Shown: piece by piece, positions 24,001-34,080 of the stretch | Position numbering within the stretch: the first letter of the stretch is position 1 | Layout: each line of letters begins with the position of its first letter | DNA from: Gnetum montanum | Taxonomy: Eukaryota; Streptophyta; Gnetopsida; Gnetales; Gnetaceae | DNA: 64,000 bases | Direction: 5' to 3' | Assembly: GCA_015680685.1 (NCBI GenBank) | Contig: MNCI01023346.1 | Coordinates: 276,971 to 340,970 of the forward strand | The notes under the pieces: generated by a model | Told to the model about the DNA's origin: nothing | What the model saw: the letters and a program-made list of their open reading frames with translations, nothing else | The model's database searches: none | Position numbers and translations under genes: made by a program

Positions 24001-25724
24001 AGGAAAACAGCAAACAGCATACAACCTATCTAAAGCATTGCCACCAACTTATAGAGATGAAATTATAAAGATGAAAGACATCAAGACACAAGTTTCAAGT
24101 TTGATAATCCAAAAATAACAAATAATTTTTGATAAGCCAAAGGTCAAAGAGGTGGAAGATTCAACTACGATCCAAAAAATTAGCATGAAGCCTCATCTTC
24201 AAACACGCAATGGTGCAAACATTGCAAGAAAAAAAGTCATTATGAAGATGATGACAAATGCTGGTGGAAAGTAGGATCTCCTTCCCTTACCATCACTAAT
24301 GCAACTAAATCAAATGAAAAAAGAATTCTCAACCTTTAAACAATCATCAAGACAAATATCATTAACTTAAAGGAGCGCAATCAAACTGTAACTTTGCTGC
24401 ATATCAAATGAGAAAGGAAGCCCCTCCTCATACATGGATCATTTATAGTGGATGCTCTAATTATACGATTCCTTTTATGAAAAACTTAATTACATACAAG
24501 CCAAATGACACTCTTGGAAGTATTAAAGTAAGAGATGAAGCTAATGTGAAGAATTAAGTAATTGATAATGTTGCTCCCTCTCTCAAATGGCCATCAAATT
24601 AATGTTAACGATGTCTACTATATTCCACAACTTTCAAGTTTATTATCATCAGTTGGACAAATAGTAAGGAAAGAAAATCAAACCACAGTTCATGATGATT
24701 TCCGCACAATCTCACATGGAAATTTTGTTACTATGAAATTGAAGACATTGTACAATCAAATTTATTGTCTTGAAGCACAATCTCATAGTTCTGCTGAAGC
24801 CATGAATTCTCAGATTTTCTCTCCCAAGAACTTTAAATGCATCTATTTCCAAACTTTCACATTGAAGTTATGTTGCAGACATCTTTTGTAATTTACACAT
24901 TCAATTTGCAATTATCCTCACTGCAAAGATCTTAAATCCTCCATTATTGTCTTCAATAATCAAATTAGATTACCTAAAATATTCCGCCCTGGTAACTCCA
25001 GCCCTAAACTTCATAACAAAAGTTGTTATGAACAGTTACGGCCCACATGCAAAATCCTTTTCCACCGTTTGCTGTGTAGCTATCAAAACTTGGTAGGTTT
25101 CTCAGAAAAGCTACTTGCTTAGTGAATTGCTAGTTACATTTGATTTCAGAAACAAGACCATCATTTGGAGCTATGATAAGGCTTGCTTCTTAAGTTATAA
25201 GATTGATTTGGAGCCTGAGCAGAGCGACTCGAAAAAAGTTACAATTTCTCATCCACCTAACCCTCCCATCACCCCAGCTCCATCACCCCGGCTTCATCGG
25301 GATGAACATTGAGCCTCTGAAAAATGATCATTTGATTCCAGAAACACCAAACCAAGTCCTTAACATGGGAAAGCAATTGAGAGCATACCGCAGACGCATG
25401 ACCGCCAGCGCCGAGAGTACAATCGACGAAATTAGAAATGCGGCGGCCGTCAAAGACCTGTAACACTTCGTTCAGCATAACCGGAACATGTGCGCCACTG
25501 CCGTATTCTTCGTTCTGGATTTCTTGCGAGTCTACATCCTCTGCTAAGCTCCTAGTCTTTAGACAACCTTGAAATCCAGAACTTAAGCGGACGCTTGGCA
25601 CCAACTTGCTGGTCCAGCACTTGATCCTCGTCGTCCTAAGAAACGCTGTTTGCACATTTCTAAGCTGCAACATCGCCGACGACACGTTCCCCAACAAAGT
25701 TATACAGCCCAGCCGAACATCCAT
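11598..25724 (-). CDS. CMAL: Chloroplast-type RsmH/MraW 16S rRNA (cytosine-N4) methyltransferase, CMAL-like
   Basis: Five exons on the minus strand, 25389-25724, 20262-20513, 19223-19291, 12258-12450 and 11598-12037, join with consensus GT-AG borders and consistent phases (0,0,0,1) into about 429 codons, close to the length I recall for the Arabidopsis protein CMAL. The family transfers methyl from S-adenosylmethionine to N4 of a cytosine in the small-subunit rRNA decoding centre; CMAL does this in chloroplasts. Visible motifs in order: [10 protein letters not shown], the SAM-binding [80 protein letters not shown] and the C-terminal RSAKLRV. About 75 residues rich in Arg, Ser, Thr and Leu precede the catalytic domain, consistent with a transit peptide. 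The start is the ATG at 25724; an in-frame TGA lies about 70 bases upstream. Introns 1 (4875 b) and 3 (6772 b) carry retroelements, but no exon is damaged. Confidence 0.93.
12258..12450 (-). CDS. CMAL: CMAL-like gene, exon 4
   Basis: 193 bases beginning [25 protein letters not shown] (written here in two parts: [25 protein letters not shown]) and ending with the first base of a Gly codon before GTATGTTT. The family helical domain that separates the two halves of the SAM fold is encoded here. Confidence 0.9.
12451..13235. other. Intron 3 of the CMAL-like gene, part between exon 4 and the copia element
   Basis: AT-rich intron DNA with a (GA)n microsatellite at 13093-13111. No other feature seen. 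It ends at the AGGTG target flank of the copia insertion. Confidence 0.6.
13093..13111. repeat. (GA)n microsatellite
   Basis: About nine uninterrupted GA units inside intron 3 of the CMAL-like gene. Confidence 0.9.
13236..13875 (-). repeat. 3' LTR of the copia element, split by an inserted LTR
   Basis: 13236-13258 matches the end of the 5' LTR (plus-strand TGTTGGGAAAAAGAG) and about 13617-13875 matches its first part. Between them lies an LTR of another family (13259-13611) and a single N. About 380 bases equivalent to 18019-18396 of the 5' LTR are missing at the join. Confidence 0.8.
13259..13611 (+). mobile_element. Truncated LTR inserted in the copia 3' LTR
   Basis: Starts TGTGAGAGATGTCC and follows the LTR at 1599-2119 closely for about 350 bases, then stops at N 13612. 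The rest of this LTR (equivalent to about 1950-2119) and any target duplication are hidden by the join, so solo LTR and full element cannot be told apart. Confidence 0.75.
13876..13888 (-). other. Polypurine tract of the copia element
   Basis: On the minus strand AAGAGAGGGAGAT lies directly before the 3' LTR start TGATGTGTG, the expected plus-strand primer position. Confidence 0.8.
15516..15667. repeat. 75-bp duplication around a single N (assembly artefact)
   Basis: 15516-15590 and 15593-15667 are the same 75 bases with one difference, separated by N at 15591 and one base. The duplication repeats a coding segment that is single in all relatives, so it is best explained by unmerged contig ends. 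Confidence 0.85.
15789..15940. repeat. Second 75-bp duplication around a single N (assembly artefact)
   Basis: 15789-15863 and 15866-15940 are identical 75-base copies separated by N at 15864. It has the same length as the previous one, pointing to a fixed overlap length in the assembler. Confidence 0.88.
17101..17883 (-). pseudogene. Copia gag
   Basis: A 260-codon frame opening at the first ATG after the leader. It contains the copia Gag core ([34 protein letters not shown]). The C-terminal region is basic and has only a partial knuckle ([10 protein letters not shown]), missing the first Cys pair. It closes at a TAG in a Gln-rich run, just before protease. In intact Tork-like elements gag continues into pol in one frame. 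Confidence 0.85.
17982..17993 (-). other. Primer binding site of the copia element (tRNA-iMet type)
   Basis: TGGTATTAGAGC, two bases after the 5' LTR; one mismatch from TGGTATCAGAGC, the complement of the plant initiator methionine tRNA end. Confidence 0.88.
17996..18654 (-). repeat. 5' LTR of the copia element
   Basis: 659 bases. On the minus strand it runs TGATGTGTGTGG...CCCAACA. It includes an internal degenerate repeat built on 'GCTGCCTAACTTAGCAGCC' (about 18480-18555). Confidence 0.88.
18655..19222. other. Intron 3 of the CMAL-like gene, part between the copia element and exon 3
   Basis: AT-rich intron sequence without recognisable features; the donor GTAATTAC of exon 3 is at its right end. 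Confidence 0.6.
19223..19291 (-). CDS. CMAL: CMAL-like gene, micro-exon 3
   Basis: 23 codons, too short for simple open-frame searches. It encodes [19 protein letters not shown], the conserved RsmH block; the acceptor is ATGGCAG and the donor GTAATTAC. Phase 0 at both ends joins exons 2 and 4 without a gap. Confidence 0.9.
20262..20513 (-). CDS. CMAL: CMAL-like gene, exon 2
   Basis: 84 codons after a TGTAG acceptor. Contains the acidic SAM-ribose loop ([10 protein letters not shown]) and [10 protein letters not shown]; ends with CAG before GTATTTG. The junction reads ...[14 protein letters not shown]..., as expected for the family. Confidence 0.9.
20514..23635. other. Intron 1 of the CMAL-like gene, exon-2-proximal part
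   Basis: About 3.1 kb of AT-rich sequence. Small open frames here (for example 21457-21678 and 22572-22820) lack any family signature. No LTR or terminal repeat was found. Confidence 0.5.
23636..25312 (+). mobile_element. Decayed copia-like gag-protease remnant, antisense in CMAL intron 1
   Basis: Three CCHC-type knuckles occur in different frames: [14 protein letters not shown] near 23655, [13 protein letters not shown] at about 23802-23840, and [17 protein letters not shown] near 24212. They are followed by a protease-like WIIYSGCSN near 24440, where the catalytic Asp of the usual DSG is Tyr, and then the [17 protein letters not shown] block typical of copia before integrase (about 24610-24665). 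Frameshifts and stops are frequent, and no LTRs were identified. A Pro-rich frame at 25115-25312 runs almost into exon 1 and may be the end of the same element; that part is uncertain. Confidence 0.65.
25389..25724 (-). CDS. CMAL: CMAL-like gene, exon 1
   Basis: 112 codons: transit-peptide-like N-terminus followed by [14 protein letters not shown] and SAM-binding motif I ([10 protein letters not shown]). It ends after a complete Ala codon at the donor GTATGCTC. Confidence 0.9.
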
Positions 25725-26480
25725 GTCCACCTGCTCCTGAACCCAAGGCTTCAAGTAGAAGATTTTATCTGTTAGTCGCAAACTCGTTCAAGCTACGCAA
25801 ACAAAATGGAGGGGAAGCAATCATCCCTACCTATTTAGGTAATGTTGTTGGCTAATAACAAGAAACAGTAAACGACACCCCCACAACAGCAGCAGTCTAA
25901 CACCTTGTCATTGACAATTGACAATACTTGGGTATCCAATATTACCGGTAAAACCTCAAAACTGAATATAGCTTCCACTCTGAAAACTTATAGAATCTAA
26001 TTGACATCACTTGCAAACGACGAAGCACTAATTCAAAAACACCACCGCTGTTGTTTGTGGGCCTGATCAACAGTCTCCTCTATCTTCTTTTGTGAAGTTG
26101 TCTCGGAAATATTAGGTGATGAAGAAGATGCAGCAGTGAAATATAAACTTTATCAAATTGTCTCTCTCCATGGCACAGACTGCAAACTTGCCTTGCAGTT
26201 TCTATAGAAGCCCTCGCTGCGTTCGAAAGGGTAAGAATTAAACCTGATTATCTAAAAGACTACTTCAGCTCCAAACATGCAAGAAAGTAATTTTGGCAGA
26301 GAGGCCAATACGTCTTATGCGATGGGGACGGGGTGTATTTTGTCGCTCTCCACGTCACACACCACAAAGATTTCACCATGGAGAAAAACACGATGGAAGA
26401 AAACGTGATAGAAAGTCCACGTGGCTGCCTGCCATGGCCATAGAAGAGATCTTAAAACCTATTAACTTGTAAACATTGGG
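25725..26480 (-). promoter_or_regulatory. Upstream region of the CMAL-like gene with a G-box
   Basis: This interval precedes the predicted start on the minus strand and is the last non-repeat DNA before the LINE/solo-LTR block. A perfect palindrome CCACGTGG at 26417-26424 is a G-box, a site for bZIP and bHLH factors common in nuclear genes for plastid proteins. A further CCACGTC lies near 26350. No obvious TATA box at a suitable distance was identified; the transcription start is unknown. Confidence 0.45.
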
Positions 26481-26699
26481 ATGCCTTAGAGGAAAAAATT
26501 AAAGACAAAGCTTAAATCCTTGTAGGCAGGAAAAATAATCTCACCCCCTATTGGGATACCAAGGGCTGTCAAAATGGCATCCTCCAAAACCTACATTTTA
26601 ATACCCTGAATTTGGTACTTTGATCATGCCCATGTCTAAGGAACCTTGCAACATTTAAACCACTTTTGCTACACATGAGAAGTAGAAAAATATTCCAAA

Positions 26700-26957
26700 C
26701 AACTAAAGTCAACAAATCTTCTCCAAGTTCTTAATTCTGTAAAAAAGGTTCAGCATCTAACTCATAAGTGGAAGTTGTCATATCCATTGCAACCAAAATT
26801 TCCTTCCAAAGTGAACATGCTTTTATAAGCAGTGTAGAATAGTTGAGGCAAAGGTGCCTATTAGAAGACATGACAATTCCTGGTTTTTCACACAAGCCAA
26901 GCTAAGATCGCTTGGAAACTATCACCATTTATATTCCTACAATTTGCTAAAGACAAG
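26700..26957 (-). mobile_element. LINE fragment: C-terminal end of ORF2
   Basis: On the minus strand the frame continues directly from the zinc-knuckle segment on the other side of the solo LTR: AFL-SLANCRNINGDSF, then AWLV(stop)KTRNCHVF, the 'W..RN..F' ending common after the zf-RVT domain of plant L1 elements. The left limit is approximate and no poly(A) tail was recognised. Confidence 0.6.
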
Positions 26958-27738
26958 TGATGGGACGCGATATCGCATGGGCCGCGATATCGCGGTGCGC
27001 CGCCAAGTCTATAGATAAGAGGCGGCTCTCCCTTGTTTCTCATTCTAGATGTAGACCCTTAGCGAAACTCTGGCAGTTTTACCTCTCCAGAGATAGAATA
27101 ATTTCCATGTGCCCATAGTAGGAGCTCCAAAGTGAACGGATCTTTATTCGAGCAAATATTGTACCTAAACACAAGTTTGTGTACGGAAATAAAGACGAAC
27201 TGTTGGATAAACCTTGCAGTGCATGGACTAAGCTAATTAGGATTTTAATTAATGCTATTTATTGTTTATCGTTTACATGCTTTATTAGTTGATTAAATCT
27301 CTCTCAACCCTTTTCCCATAGTTAAGTGCATTCAGTACGAGCACTTCGAGCACGTGCGTTACGTTTGGTAATCCCAGTAACGAATAGCATTTGGTAACCA
27401 AGATTGTATTGGTTCAAGGTGTGAACGGTAAGTGGGAACGGATACTGATGCTAGGTTAATTAAGGCTTAGTTACTTAGTTAAAGTTAGTTAATTAGCCTC
27501 TTCACCCTTTACCTCATTAGCATAGGCGATAAAACATAAAAACTATAAAAATCACATACCTCAGACTTACTTAACCATACAACCGTGACAAATACAAGTA
27601 AGTCTGGAAAAACAACGAACGATTAACCTTAAGTGTTCCATGAGGCATGTAGGCACTTAGTCTACAGAATTCGACAGGATCGCGCGTGTAACGCTCATAT
27701 TCGTATGGTTGAGTGTAGGGGTACCTCGCCACTCATCA
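26958..27738 (+). mobile_element. Solo LTR of the element-D family
   Basis: 781 bases, TGATGGGACG...CACTCATCA, flanked by identical ACAAG 5-mers (26953-26957 and 27739-27743). It resembles the 5' LTR of element D (54638-55425) from end to end, including the GCGATATCGC palindromes and the TATA-like box near 27008. No interior sequence is present, so it arose by LTR-LTR recombination. It sits inside the LINE. Confidence 0.9.
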
Positions 27739-29275
27739 ACAAGAAAGCTCATACTATAGAGCTATAGCAATATTCAAAAATAAGATGTTTCATAGTCTCT
27801 ACCACACCCCTTCAACACATTGTACATCTTTCATCAATGTTTAATCATCGTTGAATGAGAAAAGATTTAGTTGGTATGGCTTAATGAGAAAGCAACCAAA
27901 TAAATATTTTTATTTTTTCTTATAACTTTCCCTTCCACATCCTATCCCATATGAGCAATCTACTATATGTTGTGATAAGAAGCTCTTTCATTGTATAGAC
28001 ATTTTGAACCTATAAGTCAAGCAAAAGAGTTTTGTGCTAACAAAGCACCTTCTATACCTAAGAATCATATATTGTGGCATCCCACAAGCTATATTGCTAC
28101 ACATAATCATTACCCATAGTACATCTTCATATGCTTGTATCCATTGAAGTATACAATATTACCTAACTAGAATACATTCTTCAAACTTAGGTACCCTTAG
28201 GTCTCTACATTACCTTAGTTTAGAGATTTCATCCCATCTTGTAAGATGTATTTTAGGGCCTCCCTTACCCAATCAAACAAACTTTCTTTTAATGGAATTA
28301 AATTTTTAAATAATTTTAATTAGAGGTACACATAAAGATGCAACACACTTAGCCAATGCTTACAAAATTATCAAAGTCAAAAGGAGTTAACCCTTATTGC
28401 TCAAGAATCTTTTGATCCAACATTATGCTTTACTTTGTAGCTTCTAAATAAGTTCCCTGCATGTGTTTATTCTCTTTTGATTGAATAAAGATATACTAAG
28501 ATAAGAATCCTCACTTTACCAAATGTTAACTTCAAGCCTATTCTACAACTAAGAACTAGTGTTGATGAAATGAGCATTTGATTTGCTTCAATTAACTATA
28601 AGCCTAACTCATATTCGACCTTTTGTAGAGCATCTTTAATTACCCTTGCCTTGGGAACTAAAGCCTTTGTTGTGATCATGGTATCATCAACATTGTGATT
28701 TACCAAACTCATATATCTAGCCAGGTGAATACCTCTAATACCAACAACCTCAAGGTAGCTCCTTCTCATGTCCATAGCAATAACAAATAAATAAGATGAG
28801 AAGGGATCCCCTATTCTTAAATATCTTTGGGAGCTAGAAAAACCCCTAAGTTAACCATTAAGGTCAAAGGAGCAAGCATCAAACTTCTAAATATTAATGC
28901 ATAAACTAGTAAAATGAGGTTGAAAGCCCTTCCTAAGTGAGATAGTATGAAGTGGCTTCCATGAGAGTGAATCATAGGCCTTAGCAATACTAAGTTTTAA
29001 GAACATACCTAGGAAGTTATGAACCTAAACTAAGTGTAGAAGCTCCTAATTTAAAGAATTCCTAAATATTCTTAACTAAGATATTAAAGAATTTCTTGAA
29101 AAACTCACAAGAACATCCATTTGGCCCTAGGGTCCTACTTGTATTCATGGATGACAACACTCCCAAAATTTCACTGAAGAATATCAAAGCAAGAAGAGCC
29201 TCATTGTCCTAGATTATGATCTCATGGTTTTTCCTTCTATTCCAACCAATTTATCCATTTATTTGACAATATTAT
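27739..29275 (-). mobile_element. LINE (L1-type) fragment: reverse transcriptase and zinc-binding region
   Basis: Minus-strand reading with stops and shifts shows, in order, LGPNGCSCEFFKKFF, KLSIAKAYDSLSWKPLH (RT motif A), GDPFSSYLFVIAMDM (motif B), NVDDTM (the FADD-box relative) and near 27800-27870 a zf-RVT-like CTMC...VVETMKHLIFEYC. These are hallmarks of plant L1 ORF2. The upstream half of the same LINE is at 46691-47400; elements B and C separate them. Confidence 0.82.
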
Positions 29276-30171
29276 TGATGAGAAGTTAAGTTATCCAACA
29301 CCCAACCAAATAAAATATGAGTGTTCACGCATAGCCCAATCGTAATCCATGTACGAGGCAATGTGAATATGCTAGTAATTAGTTCGAGTTCTAGATCGTT
29401 GTCTTCCCACATGGAGTTAGAATAATACATGTGTATGGTTTAGTTCTCAGTGAGGTGTATGATAAGTGATGTTGTGTTGACCATATCTCCTAGCTACGAT
29501 GGTAAAAGTGTGAAAATAATGTTAAGTCTAAGGAAAATAGTAAAATAATCTAGTCTAGCCTAGAGTGATGAGCATCCATTCCTAGCTTGTCATACATGCC
29601 TTAGGCTCATGTAACTATTACTAAGATTACCAAGTGAGTTCACTACTGTGCAAATCAAGCAAAACCACTACTAGGTTACCAAACAATCACACTTAAAAGA
29701 TCGAAACTAGTCGTACTCATTCCTCTTTATTAATGAACAAAGAAACAAAGAAAGTAAAGTACTTAGAAATGTAACTAATTAAACTAGGAAAATAGTAACA
29801 TTTATGCTAAGTAAAATAATAAAGCTAAGTAAATGCTGCACTAATGAAAAGCAATCTTAATCTTTCTTTCTATCATGAACTATGCCCAAGTACACTTCAC
29901 TCGCATAAAGACTCTAGAAAACTACCCAACATCACACTGTGGACATTCACTATCCATTGCTAAGCTATGAAAACAAACCACAAGGGTCTACTTAAGGTTG
30001 AAATGAAAAGTTGTTTGGATCGTTCACCTAAGTATCATATGTATAGGCTTGCACGTGTCCACCATATCAAATATCCAACATCGTAGCTTGTGCCCCAATA
30101 TCAAGGATTTGATACCACAACTTTGATATTGGATGTCTGATATTGTAGCCACTCAAAAACATGAGTTATCA
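29276..30171 (-). repeat. 3' LTR of element B
   Basis: 896 bases, TGATAACTCATG...CTCATCA on the minus strand. Divergence from the 5' LTR is clear over its whole length. Confidence 0.88.
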
Positions 30172-30358
30172 TACCTTCACAACTTACTAAAAACTCATCC
30201 TAAAGTTAAAACAAAATGAGGATAGAGTTCCCTCCAAAATTGGGAGCTAGATTTACATGACACTGACTACTATATACATGACTCTCGAATTCCACAATGG
30301 TGCTTTACAAAAATGTTACATAGGACATGACATGATAATTTTGACTCAAAAAAATTAT

Positions 30359-31010
30359 TCAATAGACCCATAGACCATGATTTAATTTAGTACTCCAATC
30401 TCTTCTAAACCTACTAACTGTCCTAGTGAGTATTCTAGTAATTTCGTGGTTAGTTACTTTGGCTTGACCATTTGCTTGGGGATGATATGGTGTTGTTAGC
30501 TTATGGTTCCCCCCAAGTTGTTGCATGAGTTTCTTAAATGTAGCACTAGTGAAATGCGTCTCATTATATGATACAAGCATTCTTGGTACTCAAAATCTAT
30601 TCATCACATGTTGTTGAAAAAATTTTACAGTTGTCTTTATTGTACAGTCTTTTACTATTACTACCTCTGCCCACTTTGTGTAGTAATTCATAGTCACAAT
30701 AATATAAGCATTTCCATTTGAAATCCATTGAATGGGCCCCATAAAATCAATTCCCTAGATATCAAAAGGTTCTAATGGATATCTCTAGTGTTGTGGCCCT
30801 TTATATCTGGCCATAATCCCTCCATCCCTTTGGCAGTGTTCACAAGATTATGCAAAAATGTAGGCATCTCTGAATAAAGTAGGCCAAAACTAGCCTACCA
30901 TCAGTAGTTTGAATGTTGTTTTGTGCCCTACGTAGTGGCCACCACATGGATTTTCATGGGTGTCCTATAAAACTCTCTACTACTCACATTCTACCACACA
31001 CCATCTAACG
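30359..31010 (-). pseudogene. Integrase remnant of element B with lost catalytic residues
   Basis: The frame at 30580-30359 reads LVSYNETHFTSATF and NGQAKVTNHEITRIL. Gypsy integrases have SDN.THF and A-E-V at these places, so the second Asp is Tyr and the catalytic Glu is Lys. The zinc-binding part lies upstream (to about 31000) but is broken. Confidence 0.75.
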
Positions 31011-31057
31011 AGCCCATCTACATAAATCTTATATAGATTGCCATTAATTTCCATGTA

Positions 31058-32519
31058 CTATTTTTCTCTATGGAGAAATTTCTCATATTGTTTTCTACTC
31101 CATTCAATAGGACGCTCTTGTGTTGGTAGAAAAGTCAGGTACTTTACAATCCATGGCTTCCCTATTGAAGCTATAGCCTTTACTATTTTGATAAATAGAT
31201 CCTCATCGAGAAATTGGTCTAATACAAGTTTCACTTCATTGTCTGAATCCCATTTCAACCTTGATAAATGATTAGCTACTATGTTTTTTGTTCCTTTCTT
31301 ATCAATCATTGTGATGTCAAACTATTGAAGAATCACAAGTCATCTTATCACTTTGGGACTAACCACTAGTTTGTTCATAAAAAGTTGGATAGCACTATGA
31401 TCAGTGTGGACATAGATTTGGTAACTGAGCACATAATGTCTAAACTTTTTAAGTGCGTACACCTTGACCATCAACTCTTTTTCAGTTGTGATGTAATTTA
31501 ATTATGCTCTGCTAATCCTCCTACTGGCACAATGTATGGTTTCTTTTGATCATCAAGTTATGTCAGTATTGCACCAAGCGCATAGTTAGAAGCATTAGTC
31601 ATGATATGAAAAGGCCTTGACCAATCCAAAGCTTGGAGGCTTGGTGTCTTAACTAATTTCTACTTCAAAGCTTTGAATACCTTTTCACATGACTTAGTCC
31701 ACTTGAAGGGTGCATCCTTCTTCATGAGCTCTATAAGTAGTTTGGCTATCTTTGAAAAGTTTCCAATGAACCTCCTATAGAATCCTATATGGCCTAAAAA
31801 AGGATATTGCATCTTTCACTGTCTATGGTCATTGAGTGATATTTTGGATGACTCTGATCTTTTTGGGATCTACCTCTATATCCTTCTAGGAGATTTTATG
31901 TCTTAGCACTGTGCCTTCTTGGACCATGAGATGGCTCTTCTACCAGTTGAGCTTAATATTGGTTTCAACACATCTTTTAAGTACCTGCTCCAACCAATCC
32001 AGTGCTTGTTTGAAATCTAGCCTGTATGTGGAAAAATCATCCATAAATACTTCAACACCATTACCTATCTACTTCTAGAAGATACTTAATACCAGTCTCT
32101 GGAAGGTGGCTGGTGCATTACAAAGACCAAATGACATTTTTCTATAAGCAAACTTTTCCCATGGACTAGTGAACGTTGTTTTCTCCTAGTCTTCAAATGC
32201 AATATGCATTTGATTGTATTCACTATACCCATCCAAAAAACTGTAATACTCATGTCCTACAATTTTGTCTACGAATTAATCAACAAATGGTAAAGGGAAG
32301 TGATCCTTGAATGTGGTAGGATTCAACTTTTGAAAGTTAATGCAGACACTCCATTTCCCCCCCTTCTTTGGAACAATCACTAAAGGACTAATCCATTCAC
32401 TATCTGCAATAGGATAGATGAATCCTGCCTTTAGCTGCTTCTGCAATTCTTGTTTGACTACCTCTTTTAGTTTAAAAGTGAGCCTTCATTAAGTTTGGCA
32501 TTTTGGTTTGACTATAGGA
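31058..32519 (-). pseudogene. Reverse transcriptase-RNase H of element B
   Basis: On the minus strand the DNA near 32150-32100 reads PFGLCNAPATFQ and that at about 32057-32030 reads GVEVFMDDF, the catalytic box. The RNase H end at 31309-31240 reads KGTKNIVANHLSRL, where the usual ADH is ANH. Numerous stops. Confidence 0.75.
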
Positions 32520-33737
32520 TTTGTATAGATTCAGTGTTGATAAATTCATGGACAATTCACGTGATCTCATCATAAGACCACACGAATGTTGTAGGCCATC
32601 TATTAAGCACCTCTAGTAGTTTCCTGTTCTATTCTTTTTCTAGGTTGGTGTTGATAATCAACAGCTTCTTGTTATTCAAAAATGCATATTCTAATGTTAT
32701 TGGTAGGGCTTTCAATTCTAGTGATTCTAGTTCCATTGTGTCTGGGATCTCCAGATGTCCTCAATCTGTTTCTTCCTCCTGATTAATTTGAGGGTAGAAG
32801 TGTCCTTTCCTTAGTTGTTCTAACTTATCAATTTTTGTAATGTAGGTAGTAATGATTTGTTCTTCTGATTCCATGTACTTGTTAGATTGAGTTTCTTCAT
32901 TGGTAATCAGCCACTAGGTGCCCTCTTGCTGGGGGGCTGCTGCATATAGGTAATTTTGTACACATCTTGTTTCAACACATCTATTGCATGCCTTGGTCTC
33001 TTCTTATTTGTTAGCCTAGATTCTTTGCACACAATTGCACCCATTATCACTATATGCGATGCATGGAACTCTTCATCTCTGTATGATTCCAACTTCATCT
33101 TCCTTATAAATTTCCAAGGACAAATCATAAATTTCAAGCTTAGCATCTACGGTGATAAGCTAGGCTCTTCCCATCATAATTGGGAATTCTCCCTTATTTT
33201 CCCCACGTTAATGACCAGAAAATTAGTAGGTTAGGACTAGCCACTGATGGTAGTAATCACATCATCCACTTGTCCAAGTGGAACTGTGATTAACTGATTT
33301 GCAACCTCTAAGCAAATGTTACTTTTCTTTAGCAGTGGTAGGTTTTAGGCCTGATACATGTCTTGAGATATTAGGTTTACTCTAGACCTAGAATCCATTA
33401 GAGCTTTGCATAGTTTTTATCTTGCTATTTGAAGATAAACTAAGGGACTTCTTGGATCAATTCTATTTAGTGGAAGAGCCCTTGCCTTAATCCAATGAGT
33501 TATTATCTGAGTGAGCATGATAGTTGTGACATTTGAACTCGATGAAGTTGGAAGCTTGCTACATTGAGAAGGATTAAACGTAGATGGGGTAGAAGTATAC
33601 ATGTTTCCCATCCATTGAATCTTTTCCAAACTCATTTTGAAGAATAGTTGTTTCTTGGGTTGAGATTCATAGGTAACCATCTTCTCGTGCATATTAATTA
33701 CCCTAGTAGCATTCTTTTGTTGTGGTTGTAATGGCAA
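32520..33737 (-). pseudogene. Protease and linker-domain region of element B
   Basis: 33417-33737 corresponds to the region before and into protease. The 32907-33146 frame contains IVIMGAIVCKESRL and IDVLKQDVYKITYMQQ, then TNEETQSNKYMESEEQ further on, which parallels the conserved linker of C and D (INIQKCLY...WLI.QESNS..CME). Sequence is degraded. Confidence 0.6.
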
Positions 33738-34080
33738 TTCCCCCTACATAACAGGAGGTGGCACTGGTGATAGAGGAATTAGGTGTTGATTAGAATGACC
33801 AGCTATTGATGGATGCACATATGAGTTTGGATCTATCCTTGGCATCGTCGATCTATGGTATTCTACTAGATAGTACTATGGGGTCTAAATAGCTACATTA
33901 CCAAGTGGTACTGGACGTTGGACAAAATATCCATACGGATTTGGCTATCTATATGGATATTTTTTGTGAGGTGGTGGCATAGCCCACAATTGAGACTATT
34001 GCCATTATTGATAATAGTGCTCCTATGGCTGTGGCAAAGCTTCACTAGGCTAATACATTGGTTGGACATTCTATCAATAG

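Noticed and set aside
11598-25724. Bacterial horizontal transfer, since RsmH/MraW is a bacterial family
   Set aside because: Spliceosomal introns, a transit-like N-terminus and matching plant homologues point to the ordinary nuclear copy of plastid origin.
25725-25781. Longer CMAL N-terminus starting before the ATG
   Set aside because: The frame upstream begins only with a TTG and is closed by a TGA; the first ATG is at 25724.
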